64,000 bases of DNA. Origin: Prinia subflava (lineage: Eukaryota > Chordata > Aves > Passeriformes > Cisticolidae). Of the stretch, positions 1 through 13,198 are shown piece after piece (positions within the stretch are counted from its first letter, which is position 1; each line of letters begins with the position of its first letter). A program made the position numbers and the translations under genes. Location of the stretch: contig NC_086247.1 in the NCBI RefSeq assembly GCF_021018805.1, positions 141,480,102 to 141,544,101 on the forward strand, given 5' to 3'. The notes beneath the pieces were generated by a model. That model ran no database searches, was not told the origin of the DNA, and worked only from the letters and a program-made list of their open reading frames with translations.

Positions 1-1882
1 AGTAGTAGCAAATTGAAAGTGAAATATCAATATTTGTATAGAGGCTTGATTTTATTGAAAGAATCCTTTGTACATTTATGTAATCCTTCCAAGATCCTCA
101 GCATGCTACTGAATTTGATAGAGAGATTACTTTATATCCATTGACATTACGATCCATTATATATCATGTAGACAATTTTATATTTCATAAAACTTGGCAA
201 ATTCTGGTTAAGTGTGTAGACTACATGACATTTTAACTGTAAAGTCTTCCGTGGAATGAAATACACCACAGTTAATCCATCTGTCTTTATTTTGCTCACC
301 CGCTGGATCATATCCCTCACACACAGAATATTATTTTTTAAATAAGCAAACTCTTGCTGACAAGGAAGACCATAAAGGTTCTGCAAGATACAATGTGGTC
401 TGCTGTGTCAATAGTCCATGTTTTATAGCTACTTTATTACACACTGGAAGAGATTATTGCTTCAGGGGCCTGAAGACTCAACATAAGAATGTGTGCTTGA
501 ATTTACTCAAAATTCTTTTATTTTCTTAAGAAAAGAAAAAAAAGGGGAAAATATCAATAATTTGATTTTTATTACAAACTGAATTCAAAATTCTTCAAGG
601 TATAAACTTATTCTTGGATATAAGTTCTCTCTTTGTTACTCAGACATTCTATTTCTGTTTTATTTTGAATCTTGCGTAATAGCACTGTAACATTCCAAAA
701 TGCGCTCAAACCATAACACAGTGTATCAGCAGGATTTCACATCTACACCAGAAAACTCCAAGAAACACATAGTGAAGGCAGAATCCAGAGTGGTTATTTT
801 ATAAGGCAGAATAAAATAATTGGTGATATTGTTTCATTGATAGATCTGAAAGTTGATCTAATTATTTATAAAATTCTAACAGAGTTGCAAAGCAAAGTAA
901 TCCTTGATAAACTATATTTACCTTCGTTTGATCCAATCTTTCTCTCTGTTTTTTCTCTCCATTCCTTCTTTCTTATAATCAATCTCCAAATATCTCCTGT
1001 TTAATAAATAGTCATTCATAAGAGCTTCTTCTGAAGTCACAGGAGCTTGAGTGGCAGTGGAAGTTACTGGAGTGAACCAGAAATAAAGTCAGATCTATGA
1101 AAAATGCTGTTGAAATTCCCAATGGACACAGGAATCTGCTTTGTTCCCAAGCCTGATTATCTTTCTCCTTCATCTGATCATTCAGAAGCATGCAGACTGG
1201 TGAACTGTCCCATGTGATTTTCAGAAGTGACTGGAAAATTTGGAGCAGTTTACTGTCCATGAAGATGCCTTTCCCCCTCTGGGCAAGAGAAAGAGCCAGA
1301 TGTTCCCCTTCAAATAAGAGCACTGAAATCTGTTCAGTGAAACTCAGTTTGCAGTGGGAGAATGAGCGTGACATCTCTCTGCTTGTGTCAGGTTAATGTT
1401 TACCTCACCTCTCTGAGTATCAGAAGTAGACCTCAGCTAGTAGAAAACATTTGGAAAAAAACCCATGAAACATCATAGGAAGGATAATGGAAGAATGTGA
1501 AGTGAAAATTGATTGCAAATATTTAATACTTTTTTAGAGAGTAAGGAACTTGAAAGTTTTGAAAATTTCCAAGCAGGAGTCCATTGAAAGATCTATTTCT
1601 TCTACTTAAATATTACTTTCTTCACCCAAAAAACCCCATTTACTTTATGCCTTTAAATTTTTAAAAAAAGATGAAAATACTTTTCAGGAATTAAATCATT
1701 TTGAGAAGAAGTAAGTCAGCTAAAATCAACTGTCCATCTACCAGTATGTAGTTTTTCAAAGAGACAATATTGATGCTCTGTTTCTCATGTGAAAAAAGAG
1801 AAGTTTCAGGTGGATATAGGGAGGAAGAGAGATGTTTTGGGCTTAGCTTTACCAATTAAGCAGTGACCACTGCCAGTTGGGG

Positions 1883-1928
1883 TTTATAGGTGCTGTAGCA
1901 CCTATAAATTAGAGTGAGTCACTCTAAT
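1883..1928. repeat. Two abutting perfect inverted repeats
   Basis: The first hairpin has arms TTTATAGGTGCT (1883-1894) and AGCACCTATAAA (1897-1908), separated by only 2 nt. The second starts at the next base: ATTAGAGTGA (1908-1917) and TCACTCTAAT (1919-1928) around a single central G. All arm positions pair perfectly. The centre of the second palindrome reads TGAGTCA (1915-1921), the consensus AP-1 (Fos/Jun) site. Whether either element is functional is unknown. Such perfect short-spaced inverted repeats in otherwise diverged neutral DNA suggest recent origin, for example by replication template switching. Confidence 0.9.
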
Positions 1929-3976
1929 CAGAGAAGCTCTAGTCAGAACTGGATTGTATCTGTCTCTGTGTTTGTTTTACAATGCATATAAATTTCATGC
2001 TATTGAAATAAAGGCTATTTCCATAAGCTGTGAATATCTGAGCTTAGTATTGCCTATCACAGCAGAGGCCATTACAGTTCATGGCAGCAAATGGTACCAA
2101 CTGTAAATGAGGTGATTTTTTCATCTTTGGGACATTGGCACATTTTGTTTGTGTTTGAGCCAGTTGCAGAATAAGTTATGTGGAAATGGAACTTATTAAC
2201 ACCTGGACAAACGTGACAGGTTGATTTGTAAGGCACAGTAGCCAAATCAGCTTCACTTATCTATATTAAGTAATTTTTTTAAAAAATTATTTTTGGTGTA
2301 TGAAACAATATTTCTTTTGAGTTGCTAGTAAGACACCTGGTGCTGTGTCTGAAAATCCTGCATTTTAACCCTAATCCAGTAAAAATAAAAATTCTCCATT
2401 TTTTGTAACACCATCCTGGGTAGTAATTTGTTAAATTTTTAGTCTAAACAGTATTTATGTAATTTATTCACAAAGAGCTGGTTTACCATTTTTAATGTCT
2501 ATAAACCAAAATTGTTCATCCTTTCTTTTTTTCATAACTTATCCCAAAATGAAGATGTGGAACAAAAAGAAGTAATAGAAGCAAAAATTTTACTAGACTT
2601 TTAAAGAACACAAAGCAATTTTCTATATGATTTACTGTAGCAGTTATTCATTTTTGTTTCACATCTATTTCAATTTATCCCCTAGAAACAGTCCTGACCA
2701 ATACATTGACTTAAGTAGCTGATATTGTAGGCAGATGTTAGCTCAAATCTGCTTGGATTAGTTTTCTTGCAGAAATTTACAGATACGGACACACTATATG
2801 GACATCTAAGTTTTCAGAGACTAATGTGTTACAGACACATTTAAGCTTTTCAGGCTGCATGTTTGAAAGTGTTTCTGCATTGTGTCACATCAATTTGCCA
2901 CTTGAGAGCAGAAAAGGGGAAATGAAGTGTTACTGTCATAATCAGCTACTAGAACACATGATTTCATTTTTATATTAAAACGTTACATTCACAAATGCTG
3001 ATGGTTTTGTTTCTTGAACTCAGAGGAAATAAGTGAAAGGTGTTATGAGTTCTGAGCATCTGGTTTCTGTTTCTAACCTTCCTGTATTTCTAAAAGCCCT
3101 CATGTACCAGTTTATGAAGTAAGGAAGAACAAATGATACGACTGAGTAGCCAAAATGAATCATTATGTTTCCCTTCTAGTTCCCATTGTTTTTGGAACTA
3201 CTGTAGGGTTCAATTACAATTTTACTTAAATACTTCTGGCTTGTCTTGTTCTCTGTTCAGGAAAAAGATGAATAAGGACACTGTTCACATTGTTGTAAGG
3301 AGGTAGGAACCGATCGTGCACAAGGCTGCAATGACTTTGCAAATCCTGTCCCTTTCCCCACTGTCTTCCATCAAAGGCTCCCCTTTCAAAAAAGCAAGGG
3401 GTTTAACAGCAGAAAAAGGTGTGAAGATGGCACTTTCCAGTTTCTGTTTTGATTCTACAACTGTTTCTGAATATTTTTCTGTTTTCTGTATCAGACTTGG
3501 ATAATTTTTACATTCAAGCAGCTACAAAGAAAAACAAAACTTGAAATCACTTCATATTTCATACTGAAATGCTGGAAAATTTGTGTATTTTGTTCATTTT
3601 TTCTATGTTCTTTGAATGCCACTTGCCTCTTAAGCAATCTCATCCCCTTCATTTCTGTGGAATCCACTTTGGCTGCAACAGGGAGGGCCTGAGAAGGTAA
3701 TGAGGTCTAAAGCCTGTCCTTTTGGCTCCACTACACCAAAAGTACACACACTATTTAGTTTGTTATTAATCTGCTTGAGGACACTCAGCCTGTCATCTCT
3801 CCTCAGCCTGTTCTCTTCTTCAGCTAGCCCAGCAGGCTGGTTTTGCATACACCCCTCTCTTAGACATCAATTATCTTCATTCACTCCGTCAGTAACATAG
3901 GTGATCCTAAATAACAAGATTATTAAGAATAAGAAAATAAAGTGCTTACCCTAGTAGCATGCAAATCAAATAGCAC

Positions 3977-4001
3977 TTTTTTTTTTTTTTCTTTTTTTTT
4001 T
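3977..4001. repeat. Poly-T tract
   Basis: A run of T interrupted by one C at 3991. It is simple sequence. No retroelement body is recognisable on either side, so it is not clearly a retroposon tail. Confidence 0.85.
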
Positions 4002-6112
4002 CCTAAAATAATCTGCTTTAAAATGTGTTTGTATGTGCTTAGTGTTTCCACTATTGACTAAGTCTTGAATTTGGAACATTGCTCATAAAAATGAAGTTAA
4101 GAAAGTGAACAAATCCTTCCAACAATCTGACCCCTGGTTTCAGAAATTTAATAGCAAAAGTTCAGATGGCTACTGATTAGGCAAATTCAATATATTCATT
4201 CTTTTGGAATAAACATGTTCCTTTGGAAGATATATTTGCCTTTTCTTTTTTGATTATTTTAGCCTTGGGTAGTTTAGGTTAAAATTCTGTTTTCGCTTTA
4301 TCAATCTAATAACCAAGATAGGACAGTCTAAAGTAATAACAAAAGGGCAATATTGTGAGTAAACAGTCTCTGTGGGGTATGGTGCCTTTTCTAGAAAGAT
4401 GACCATGAGCACTGCTCTTCCAAGAATCCCCAAGTTCATCTCCAATCTCGTACAGACTATGAGACTCCTTTGTTTGATTCATAGCTCACATGGTTTGTGG
4501 GTCTTTTACTTACTCAGTCTTTTTAATTTTTATAATTCTCCCACAGGCTAAAAATTTCTTATCTCATATACACGCAGCCAACATACAACTATAACACTGC
4601 TTCATAACATTTAGAGTGAGGGTTTCAATGAAAAGTGTAGCTAAATACAGGGTTTGAATTAAGTTCTAACATCCTCTACAATATCCTATGCATTGCAGCA
4701 TGACTGAATGTGGAACTGCAGTCCAGTTAACACTGTTAGACCTAAGGAGTGACTCAGAAAGGTTATAGGAGGTCTGGGAAGAAAATAGTGTACCATGGCA
4801 CATCAGTGTATCAGAGGAATAAACACAGTGCCTCAAATGCATGCACAGGGCAGTAGCTGATCTTCCTCCTCTGTGTGTGGATGTGACTGCATTTGCAGCA
4901 AGAAAAAGTCACAGCAGAACTTCTTACCATGTGTGGTGAAATACCCTACTGTGGTTTTGAGCCCACTGCAGAAATACAGTTCCACATTTTTGGCCCAATC
5001 AGGCAGCTTTTCTCTCAGGCAGCCCTTCCTAAGGTGGTACTTAAAATAGGAGCAAAGGGACATTTTCCTGACATCACATCTAATCTGGGTTTGTCTAATT
5101 CCCCATCTTCAATCTGTTCTTGCCCGAACAGTCCTCTGTTTTAATGTTATATTCCAACATCCCTCTATTCTACCAGGTTCCCATTCTACTCACTCAGCAG
5201 ACCCCATGAGACAACTGAGATGCTGGCAGGAGAGATCCTGGATTAGTGGAATTTATTTTCAGGCATGCCTGTGAAGTGTCAGTCATGCTGTTAGCACTAG
5301 ATAATCTGAAACTGGCAAATGTGAGGAAATTAAATTTAAAGCTGGCACTTGATCTTTAATTCACTGTTCTGCATGTTGTAATGATATAATTTTACAGCAG
5401 TGTGAATTAAGGTTGGAGTAGGATCAGACTTTAATCTGACTTATCTGGTTTTTGTAATTTTAATCTAGTTTAACAGCATGTTTAATTTGGAAGACTTTTC
5501 TAGTCACCTTGGGGAATTGCCTTGTAGTACACTGCAGTATTTGATACCGAAATCTAAAAAAAGAATTTATCAGGCTCTCCTTTCTTTGACCTGATAGTAT
5601 TGATATTAGCAGATATGTTGGAATACAGTGTCTCTGCAAGAGCCATAGGCTGATTGAACATTGAATCTTCATCTATGCAAGCAAAGACCTCAGCTGCATT
5701 GAAGAGAAACTTTTTGATATAATTGTTAATGTTGTTGATATCAAAATCAGACAGTGAAAGAATCACTAGGGCTAGAGTACTGTTTTATATATTCATATTT
5801 TACAAATATGATTCTGCTCATGTTGTTTTCACAACTAGATCTTATTCACGAAGTAAGGGCTCAGTGTATTTTTGTAATTGGATATTTTTCTGGACAGGCT
5901 TTCATCTGACCTCAACAGGGCATTTATTTACTACACTTACTGACTTACCACTACATTTTTTCACCCCAGATCTCACTATCAGTGCTATAGCTAAAATCTT
6001 TAAAATCCTTACCCTCTGACCATGTCGTATTTTACTACAGCTCATTTTCAGATGGACAAAAGGAAGTCTGTACATTATCCATACTGTATTTCTATCTGAT
6101 TAGGTAATTGTA

Positions 6113-6131
6113 GCTGCTGCAGCAGCAGCAG
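6113..6131. repeat. Short CTG/CAG palindromic microsatellite
   Basis: Two CTG-type units run directly into four CAG units. The segment GCTGCTGCAGCAGC (6113-6126) is a perfect 14-bp palindrome. It is short, and no coding frame through it is convincing. Confidence 0.75.
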
Positions 6132-9100
6132 GAGGGTGATAAGCAATATTATAAAGTTCAAACGTTTTATCATATGTCTTGACCACAGACCTGGTCAGGG
6201 AATGTATTTTATCACTTATGGACCCAGTGTTTTACTTGAGCTTGGATAGGACTGCTGGCCAAAGGGATCCCACAGCAGAGCTGTCAGAAAATCTGTGCAC
6301 CTTGCCAGAGCCATCATGCTGCTGGTCTTTGCTTCTTGGTGGCTAAAAAGCAACATGAAATATCAGCACTGCTGGACACTCTAGTCAGGGTCACTTGTGA
6401 TCTTGTACTGGAAGTAGCATTGACAAAGGATCTTTGCACCTCAGAGGAAGGGAACTAACAACAGGAGTAATTCCTCTTCTGTCTGTGCCCTAGGAGAAGA
6501 GAGACAACCTTAGAAATGAGTGGGGACTTCATAGGCTTCACGGACTGAAATTATTTAGTGAATTTTGCCAGGAATTAAAACTACAGGTATGCCTTTTTGA
6601 CTTGAGGATTAGTTCCCAAACAAAGGAACAGAAAAAATTTTCTATATATGTAACCCTGGAATTATTCACCAAGGCAAAAATGGCTGTATGGCTTCAAATG
6701 AGGGTTATGACCTGACATTGTTGTACTATTTGCCTCTGAACACAACAAATTTCTATTTAAACATAGCTTCAGGGGCCAAGTATGAGAATGCTGGTGTACA
6801 TCTTGCACTTCTATGATTCAAAGGCATTTTGTGCCCTCTGGTGATCATTTAGAGCCCCATTTTGCAAAAATGGCTGCAACATTTTGGGTATCAGGACTGT
6901 ACCAGTACTGTTGATAGGATTTTCCATTCATAGCTTGGGCTAAACAAATAGTTTATTACAAAATGATAAAAACCCCAAAACTGAAGGGGGTTAACTGTCT
7001 ATACACTCTTTTGTTCACTAGATTCATATGTATGTGAAAGATTTTAATCTGATGGTCCTGAGTTTCCCAATTCTATTTTGATCTTGTAATCAAAGCATGT
7101 AGAACTGATTACATGAGGTAAAATTGGGAAAGAATTGTTATATGAGCTTTCTAATATAACCCCTCAAGATAAAAGGAATTTGGCCAAAGTACAAAAATTG
7201 TGCCGTAATCACAGCATGTCTTATGTTACAAAAAGTAAGATAATTTCCATATCAGAAGATCATTAAATATCTCCTGCTTTTTATGTACCAAAATTTGAAA
7301 AAGTTAATTGGTCTCTTATATGTGAAAGTCCTGTTTGGAAGTCTCACTAGAACCTATGGGCAACCACATTTGGAAATGAATCTTTGCCTGTCTCAAACAG
7401 GATGCAGAAAGAAAACAGCAAACCGAATCCTTTGTGGCATATAGATGGACAATACGCATAAAAGAGTGACAAAATGAATAACTTAATATAAAAGTTCAGA
7501 AATTTTGAGGTAGTATGAAGAGGCATAAAACGGCTAGAACTTGGATAGTTGAAGTTTTCATCAATACTTTTGCAAGAGTTGTCCTTTAGTAATAAGAACT
7601 TACTAATTTCATACAAAAATAATGGAAAAGTGTATGGCATGTCGTCATACCACACTGAGGCACTGATCCAGTATAAAACTGGACTTTCCCCCTGAGATTG
7701 TCTTTTGCTGTTCAAATACTACCCTAAAGTAAGAGAAGGAACAATTGGTCCTTACCCACCATGACTTTTCTACCACTGAAGTGTTGTATTTTTACTGGCA
7801 GTAGCCCTGATTAAAAGTCTGATGTGTCTCTCCGTGGGCAATTCAAAGCCCCTTGAGGTCAGCTGGATGGCTGTTGCTGATTTTGTTAGGTTTTGGATCG
7901 TGCCCCAAAGGAAAGTCTGACATATTAAGACTAAGAAAAACCAACAAAGCAGGCAATATCTGTTCCCCAGTCTGCCATGGATATATTATTGCCTTCTGGG
8001 CAAGTTCCTCTATTTGAAAAAGTGTCAGCCTATTTAGTTGGGATCATACTAGTCACTTATGCTAGTAAAATGTTTGGATAGTTAATTAATGTTTGTAGAA
8101 AGTTTGTAAGTGAGTTAAAGATGTTAGAAAGTGCACAAAATTTTAGTATTTTTAGCAGGTCTATTTTTAATAAATCCCCCTTGATCATAATTCATTATCC
8201 CTCTGAGATTTCATCCAAGGCTTTTTAGTCAACACTTTCTCCTGCAATCCATATTAATTAGCAATATTGGTCTGTTGGCTCTACGGTATTTACCATTTTT
8301 CCCTCTGGTTTCAGAGCACTGTAATTAAAGCATTCCTAAGAGAACTGGTTAATGAATTGACCTGAAATGCCTTATTATAGATCTTATTCAAAACTTACTT
8401 TTAAAATGTACTACAAAGTTTTGAAGAGTTTAGCTGAATATCCGCTAGAGCCTGGAGCATGGTTCCCACTCCCCAAAAGACAAAAGGAAAAGAAGCACAA
8501 AGCATAAAGTCCAAATTTCCTTCTACCTCTGTTTGTAAATCAATCTCAGAACATGCAGCATTACAAAGGATGGCTCAGGTTTTTGCTTATGCAAAAGATT
8601 ACCTTGTAATCCTACTATAAGAGGGAAGAAAATATATTTTTACTCTCTCATCTGAAGTTCCAGTAGTTTCATTTAAGTTCTCATTATGGAATTAACATTT
8701 CATTCTTTCTTTATATCACCATTTGTGATCTCATTTACCCTCACCCCTATCTACTGATTGTATACAAGCAACACAAATAGGAAACTTTTAGAAACAATTT
8801 TCCTTTTCTTGCCATCACCAAGACTCTATTTGCTATTTTTAAGAAGTAGAACTCTGGGTGTTTCAGAGGAAAGAAAACATAAAGATAAAAAAGATAAAAA
8901 TCCTGACAGAAATCATCTGCTAGACACATACAATTTGTAACTCAAGCTGCCTGGTTATGAAAGTCTTTTTCCTTCTGACAATTCTCTAACTAAAAGAAAT
9001 AGACCTCGTTCTTTTCAATATCTTTTCATATTCTGGATTTCTCTTATAAGATAAGGAGAGGCGCAAACAGATTTTAAAGGAATTGCAATGATGGAAAAGG

Positions 9101-9299
9101 GCCATTCATGGATAGATTTGGAGAGGGGTGAAAAGGGTGATAATGTAATAAGTGGAAGTACATTCTCTTTATGCCTTGGGCAAAGAGATAAGAGAAAATT
9201 AAACTGGACATGGGGACACACCTAATCTCCTGATTTATTTTATGCACTTATACATTAAAGTTTGAAGTAGTGTTCAATGTCAATTGACATTAGTATTGG

Positions 9300-10198
9300 A
9301 ACTGGTGTTGTTTAACAGCTTTGTCACAGACAGGGGGATCGAGTGCACCCTCAGCAGGTTTGCTGATGACACCAAGCTGTGAGGTGTGGTGACACTCTGG
9401 AGGGAAGGGATGCCATCCAGAGGGAACTGGACAGGCTGGAGAGGTGGGCACATGGGAACCTCCTGAGGTTCAACAAGGCCGCGTGCAAGGTCCTGAACCT
9501 GGATTGGGGCAATCCCAAACACAAAAACAGGCTTGGTGAGGAATGGTTTGAGAGCAGCCTTGAGGAGATGGATTTGGTTGATGAGAAGCTCAACATGACC
9601 CAGCAGCGTGTACTTACAGCCCAGAAAGATAAATGTGTCTGGGGCTTCATCAAGAGGCACAACCAGCAGGTGGAGAGAGGTGACTCCCCCACTCCACTCT
9701 GGCTTTTTGAGAGGCCACCTGCAGTGCTGTGCTCAGCCCTGGGGCTCCCAGCATGAAAGGATGTGCTGGAATGAGTCCAGAGGAGGCCGTGAGGATGATC
9801 AGAGGGGTGAAGCACCCCTTTCAACAGGACGGCTGGGGCTGTCAGCCTGCAGAAGAGAATGCTCTGGAAACATTTTATAGCACCTTTCAGTAGCTAAAGG
9901 AGGCTCACTAGAAGGCTAAAGAGGGATTTTTATCGTGGACATGTAGTGACAGGACAAGGGGTAATGGATTTATACTGAAAGAGGGTAGGCTTAGATTAGA
10001 TATAAGGAAGAAATTCTTTAGTGTGATGGCAGTGACACAGGTTGCCCAGAGAAATGGATGTCCCATCCCTGGAAGTGTTCAAGGCCAGGTTAGATGAGTC
10101 ACTGAGCAACCTGGACTCTGTGTCTTTGTCCATGGCTGGGGAGCTGGAACCAGATGATCTTACAGGTCTCTTCCAACCCAGACCAATCTTTGATTGAA
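9300..10198 (+). mobile_element. CR1 LINE fragment with decayed reverse transcriptase 3' part and 3'UTR
   Basis: This is a 5'-truncated CR1 non-LTR retrotransposon. The CR1 pol reading starts near the reverse transcriptase catalytic box: FADDTKL is encoded at 9359-9379 (FADD is the CR1 form of the YxDD motif) and is followed at once by an in-frame TGA at 9380-9382. A +1 frame continues from 9379 with the CR1-type stretch GDTLEGRDAIQRELDRLERW, then FNKAACKVLNLDWGNP and LVDEKLNMTQQ. Further shifts occur after about 9608. The 3' part holds the CR1 3' domain (GGTTGCCCAGAGA near 10040, CCATCCCTGGAAGTGTTCAAGG near 10065) and ends in CAGGTCTCTTCCAACCCAGA plus a degenerate tail. It cannot encode an active enzyme. 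The overlapping minus-strand frames at 9280-9824 are antisense shadows. Confidence 0.95.
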
Positions 10199-11999
10199 AT
10201 GTAACTTTAAATATTATTCCTTTGGACTCTGCTCAGCAGATGATCAATTTTCATTTAATTATGTAGCTGTTAAGTTGGATCACTGTGTGATAAAATTCAT
10301 GTGTAGATAACTAATACATTGCTTTGGTGCTAATAACAGATTCTATAGAAAACTCTAGTTTTATGAAAAAGTGGAAGATACTTCTCTAAGCAATAATCTG
10401 AAAATACCACATACATTTATGGTAGTCTACTGAAGTGTAATAATTTTTGCATAAATAGAAAAATTCTCTAACATTACCCAAGAATTGGAGTGTGTCATTT
10501 TTCTTAAGCATTATTATAAAGAAAGTCTGAAGCTTTGTTCACTCTGGCTTAATGTTAAAATGTAAGGATATCTTTTTAAATTATCCTAAGTCACTGAATT
10601 AAAAAAAAAAAAACCAAAACAATTGGACACAGATTTCAGAAAGGTGAATGAGATGGAGGTACCTTGTGAACTCTCTTCCAACATCACATTCAGAGATGAA
10701 AACAATGGCATATTTTTCCTTCCTTGAATGCACCCAGCAACTTGTTCCACATTTATATAGCTCAGTCCTCTAAGTTTGGTGTTGAATGTTCTTCATTAAA
10801 TCTAATAGAGTTTAAACATTTCTTGAATCACAGGAATTATTCAGCAGAGTAAACTGACTTTAATTTGGAGTTTAGCAGTGAAATTCTAGTGGAATTTTGT
10901 AGTCCTTGATTCCAATACAAAAGATCCACATGCTTATAGTTAGATACAAATTGATTATGGTAGTGAAAATTCATAGCTTTGTGTGAAAGCCTGAAGACAG
11001 CATTACATGGTTAATCCTTATCTTCTACAAAATCCATCTCATATCTGTGCATAGAATCTCATACTGAACTAAATTTTATGTCCCAGAAAGTCATAGAATG
11101 GTGACTGTGAGCAGCAGTGCTAAGACTATGAACCCCGCATATTCTTAATTAAGATATACTTTCTCTATTCAGCTGGCACTCATTTTTCAGGACAGATTTT
11201 AAAACATGTAGAAATTATTCTTTTCATTAAAAGAAAAACCAAGAAAGGCTAACTAGAAATGGAAGAGATATAATAATAGAGGAATATTTGAGATATCAGG
11301 GTCCAAGAAAAGATTTCTTATTTACTCATACCTTCTCAATACTTTCCTAATAGCCCTAAGGTTTTGTTCTCTAAGCTCCAAAGATTAGTAACTTAGTTTC
11401 AAGACATAGCAAAAGAAGGCCCCAAAGCTGGAAGTCAGATTTCAGTTATCAGATTAAATTTATTGTCAATTTTGGCTTACCATAATCTTTTTCATGCTAC
11501 TGAGCAAGGGCTCAGTATGAATATCCACAGTTCTACACCCAGCAGTGGTGAAGAAACCAAGTGTGGTACCCATTAAGTAATCCTCAGAGTCGATGTCTTC
11601 CACATTTTTGCATTAAAAGTGTTTGGTTTTACAATGTGGTAATTCATGTTCTTCAAGCTGAATGGTGATAAGCTTCGCAGTTTTTTTGACCTGCTGAACA
11701 AAAACAGGGCCATAGATTTCAGGTTCATGGGAGAAACCACAAAAGGAACTTAAATAATTTAGTATGAAAATAGTTAAATGATGCTGTCACTATTTTTTTC
11801 TGTCTCCTTCCTTGGGAAACTTTTTTAAAAATAACAATTCAGCTGGGAAACTCTGAAATTCAAGATGCAGGAAGAATTATTCCAATTGCATGTTGGAATA
11901 TTCATTCTATGGCATTGTTAAAAATTTCTCATTTTATTAATTGGAATGACCCCAAGAAATAGAACCAGTGACTCCTGAATTTTCCAGAGAATGAATCTT

Positions 12000-12650
12000 T
12001 TCATTTGAACTAATGGTAAGTTACCCCCAGAAAATTGAGTTTGTGTTCATAATGAAGTTATGAAATCTACTGCTGAATTCATTAAATTGGAACAACTTTT
12101 ATTTCATTATAGTAACAAACACAGCAAATTAATTTTCTCAGCGAGGCATCAGTATGTGTTTTTAATAGAGAACACTATTATGTGTGAACAATTAAAATAA
12201 TTTACATTTGGAGAACATTGATTATGAATGATGTTATTATTCCATTAATACAGCAAAACCAATCAAAACTGAATGTTAAAGAGTTGAAATTGTGCATTTA
12301 AACTAATAAGCAAATTACGTGCAGATGTAGACAGGAGTCTGGAACTTTGGTATGAGACGTTGGCTGTGACTTGCACATAGGATTAGGAAATTTGCACTGT
12401 CCCTTAAGGTCTAATTAAACACTATGCACTGTAACACAGAAAGCTCCATACACATAATTACCCATTGTGGGCTTGCTTGTCTATTTAAAATATTACTTTT
12501 GTTGTATTTAATTATGTGTGAAAAATGATGAGCGTCACTTTATCTGTGTAATCTTATCAAATAATCACCCTGCCTATCAAGAAATGCCAGCATTTTAATT
12601 CTTTGTGAAGGAACACAACTCAAGGATGTAAAATTACATTTTTCAGGAAG
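12000..12650. promoter_or_regulatory. Candidate conserved noncoding block, rich in homeodomain-type motifs
   Basis: This AT-rich but non-simple stretch contains many TAAT/ATTA cores: AATTAATTTTC near 12127, CATTAAATTGG near 12080, CCATTAATACAG near 12242, GGTCTAATTAAACAC near 12408 and CATAATTACCCATT near 12454. It has no simple-repeat decay and no transposon signature. Developmental enhancers in vertebrate gene deserts often look like this, but conservation cannot be judged from one sequence. The call is inference from composition only. Confidence 0.25.
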
Positions 12651-12676
12651 CCACGGTCTTTTACATGTTATGACTC

Positions 12677-12705
12677 GTGTGTGTGTGGTTTTTTTGGGTT
12701 TTTTT
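12677..12705. repeat. GT repeat followed by T/G-rich tract
   Basis: A short GTGTGTGTG run passes into two T-runs separated by GGG. It is simple sequence only. Confidence 0.75.
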
Positions 12706-13198
12706 CCAGCAACATCCTTTTGGATAAATGAATAGCTGTATGCCTTTGGATCTTTTGTTTTTTATTGAAATAGGAAATTAAAATCAGGCAATCCTACAAT
12801 GTAATATGGATACACTGCAGTCAAGAAAGGGCAGGTGTCCCTACAAATAAGGTTTTTCCTTTCTATCACTTTCAGACTCATAAAGTTGTAGTACTTCAGA
12901 CTCAGTATGACTGGGGTTAAAAAACTTGATCTCATCTGCAGGCAGAAAAAAGTTCAATAAAATTATGCATTGATCCAGTAAGATTTCTAATAATGTCCTT
13001 GAGGACTTAACTTGCCTGAAGGTTTTCAGCATAGGCTTGCAAGAAGACATAATGAAAAAAAAATCAAAGCACTTCTTAATAAAATGGTTTACGCTGGCAT
13101 TTATGAAAATAACCTTGCCAACCTTGATGGATAACTCCACAGAAAGGCTGTGACTCTACCACCTGATGGTCTCAAGGGAATTTAGGTCTCATCACCGT

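Larger units (their letters stand above)
1..9299. other. Unique AT-rich noncoding DNA
   Basis: I see no gene in this stretch. Open frames are short (the longest is about 120 codons, minus strand near 1012-1374). They show no recognisable domain, signal peptide or motif and have no convincing splice context, so I treat them as chance frames. Sub-features seen are the paired palindromes at 1883-1928, a T-run at 3977-4001 and a short CTG/CAG palindrome at 6113-6131. The remaining sequence looks unique, with no repeat family I could name. Ancient repeats too decayed to read by eye may be present. Confidence 0.7.
10199..13198. other. Unique AT-rich noncoding DNA
   Basis: No gene is recognised here. 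There is an A-run near 10601-10612 and a GT plus T-rich simple tract at 12677-12705. The block 12000-12650 is listed separately because of its dense homeodomain-type motifs. The minus-strand open frame at 12841-13140 (99 codons) resembles nothing I know. Confidence 0.65.

Noticed and set aside
1012..1396. Overlapping frames on both strands (120 codons minus, 68 plus) suggesting a small gene or pseudogene
   Set aside because: Neither peptide resembles a known family, and there are no splice or promoter signals. Length alone is not convincing.
3630..3900. Possible further minus-strand CR1 fragment (CTCAGCCTGTTCTCTTCTTC-like words)
   Set aside because: Only scattered short words fit. Order and spacing do not follow the CR1 consensus.
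9280..9824. Minus-strand frames of 126 and 157 codons
   Set aside because: They are antisense to the CR1 pol remnant and have no motif of their own.
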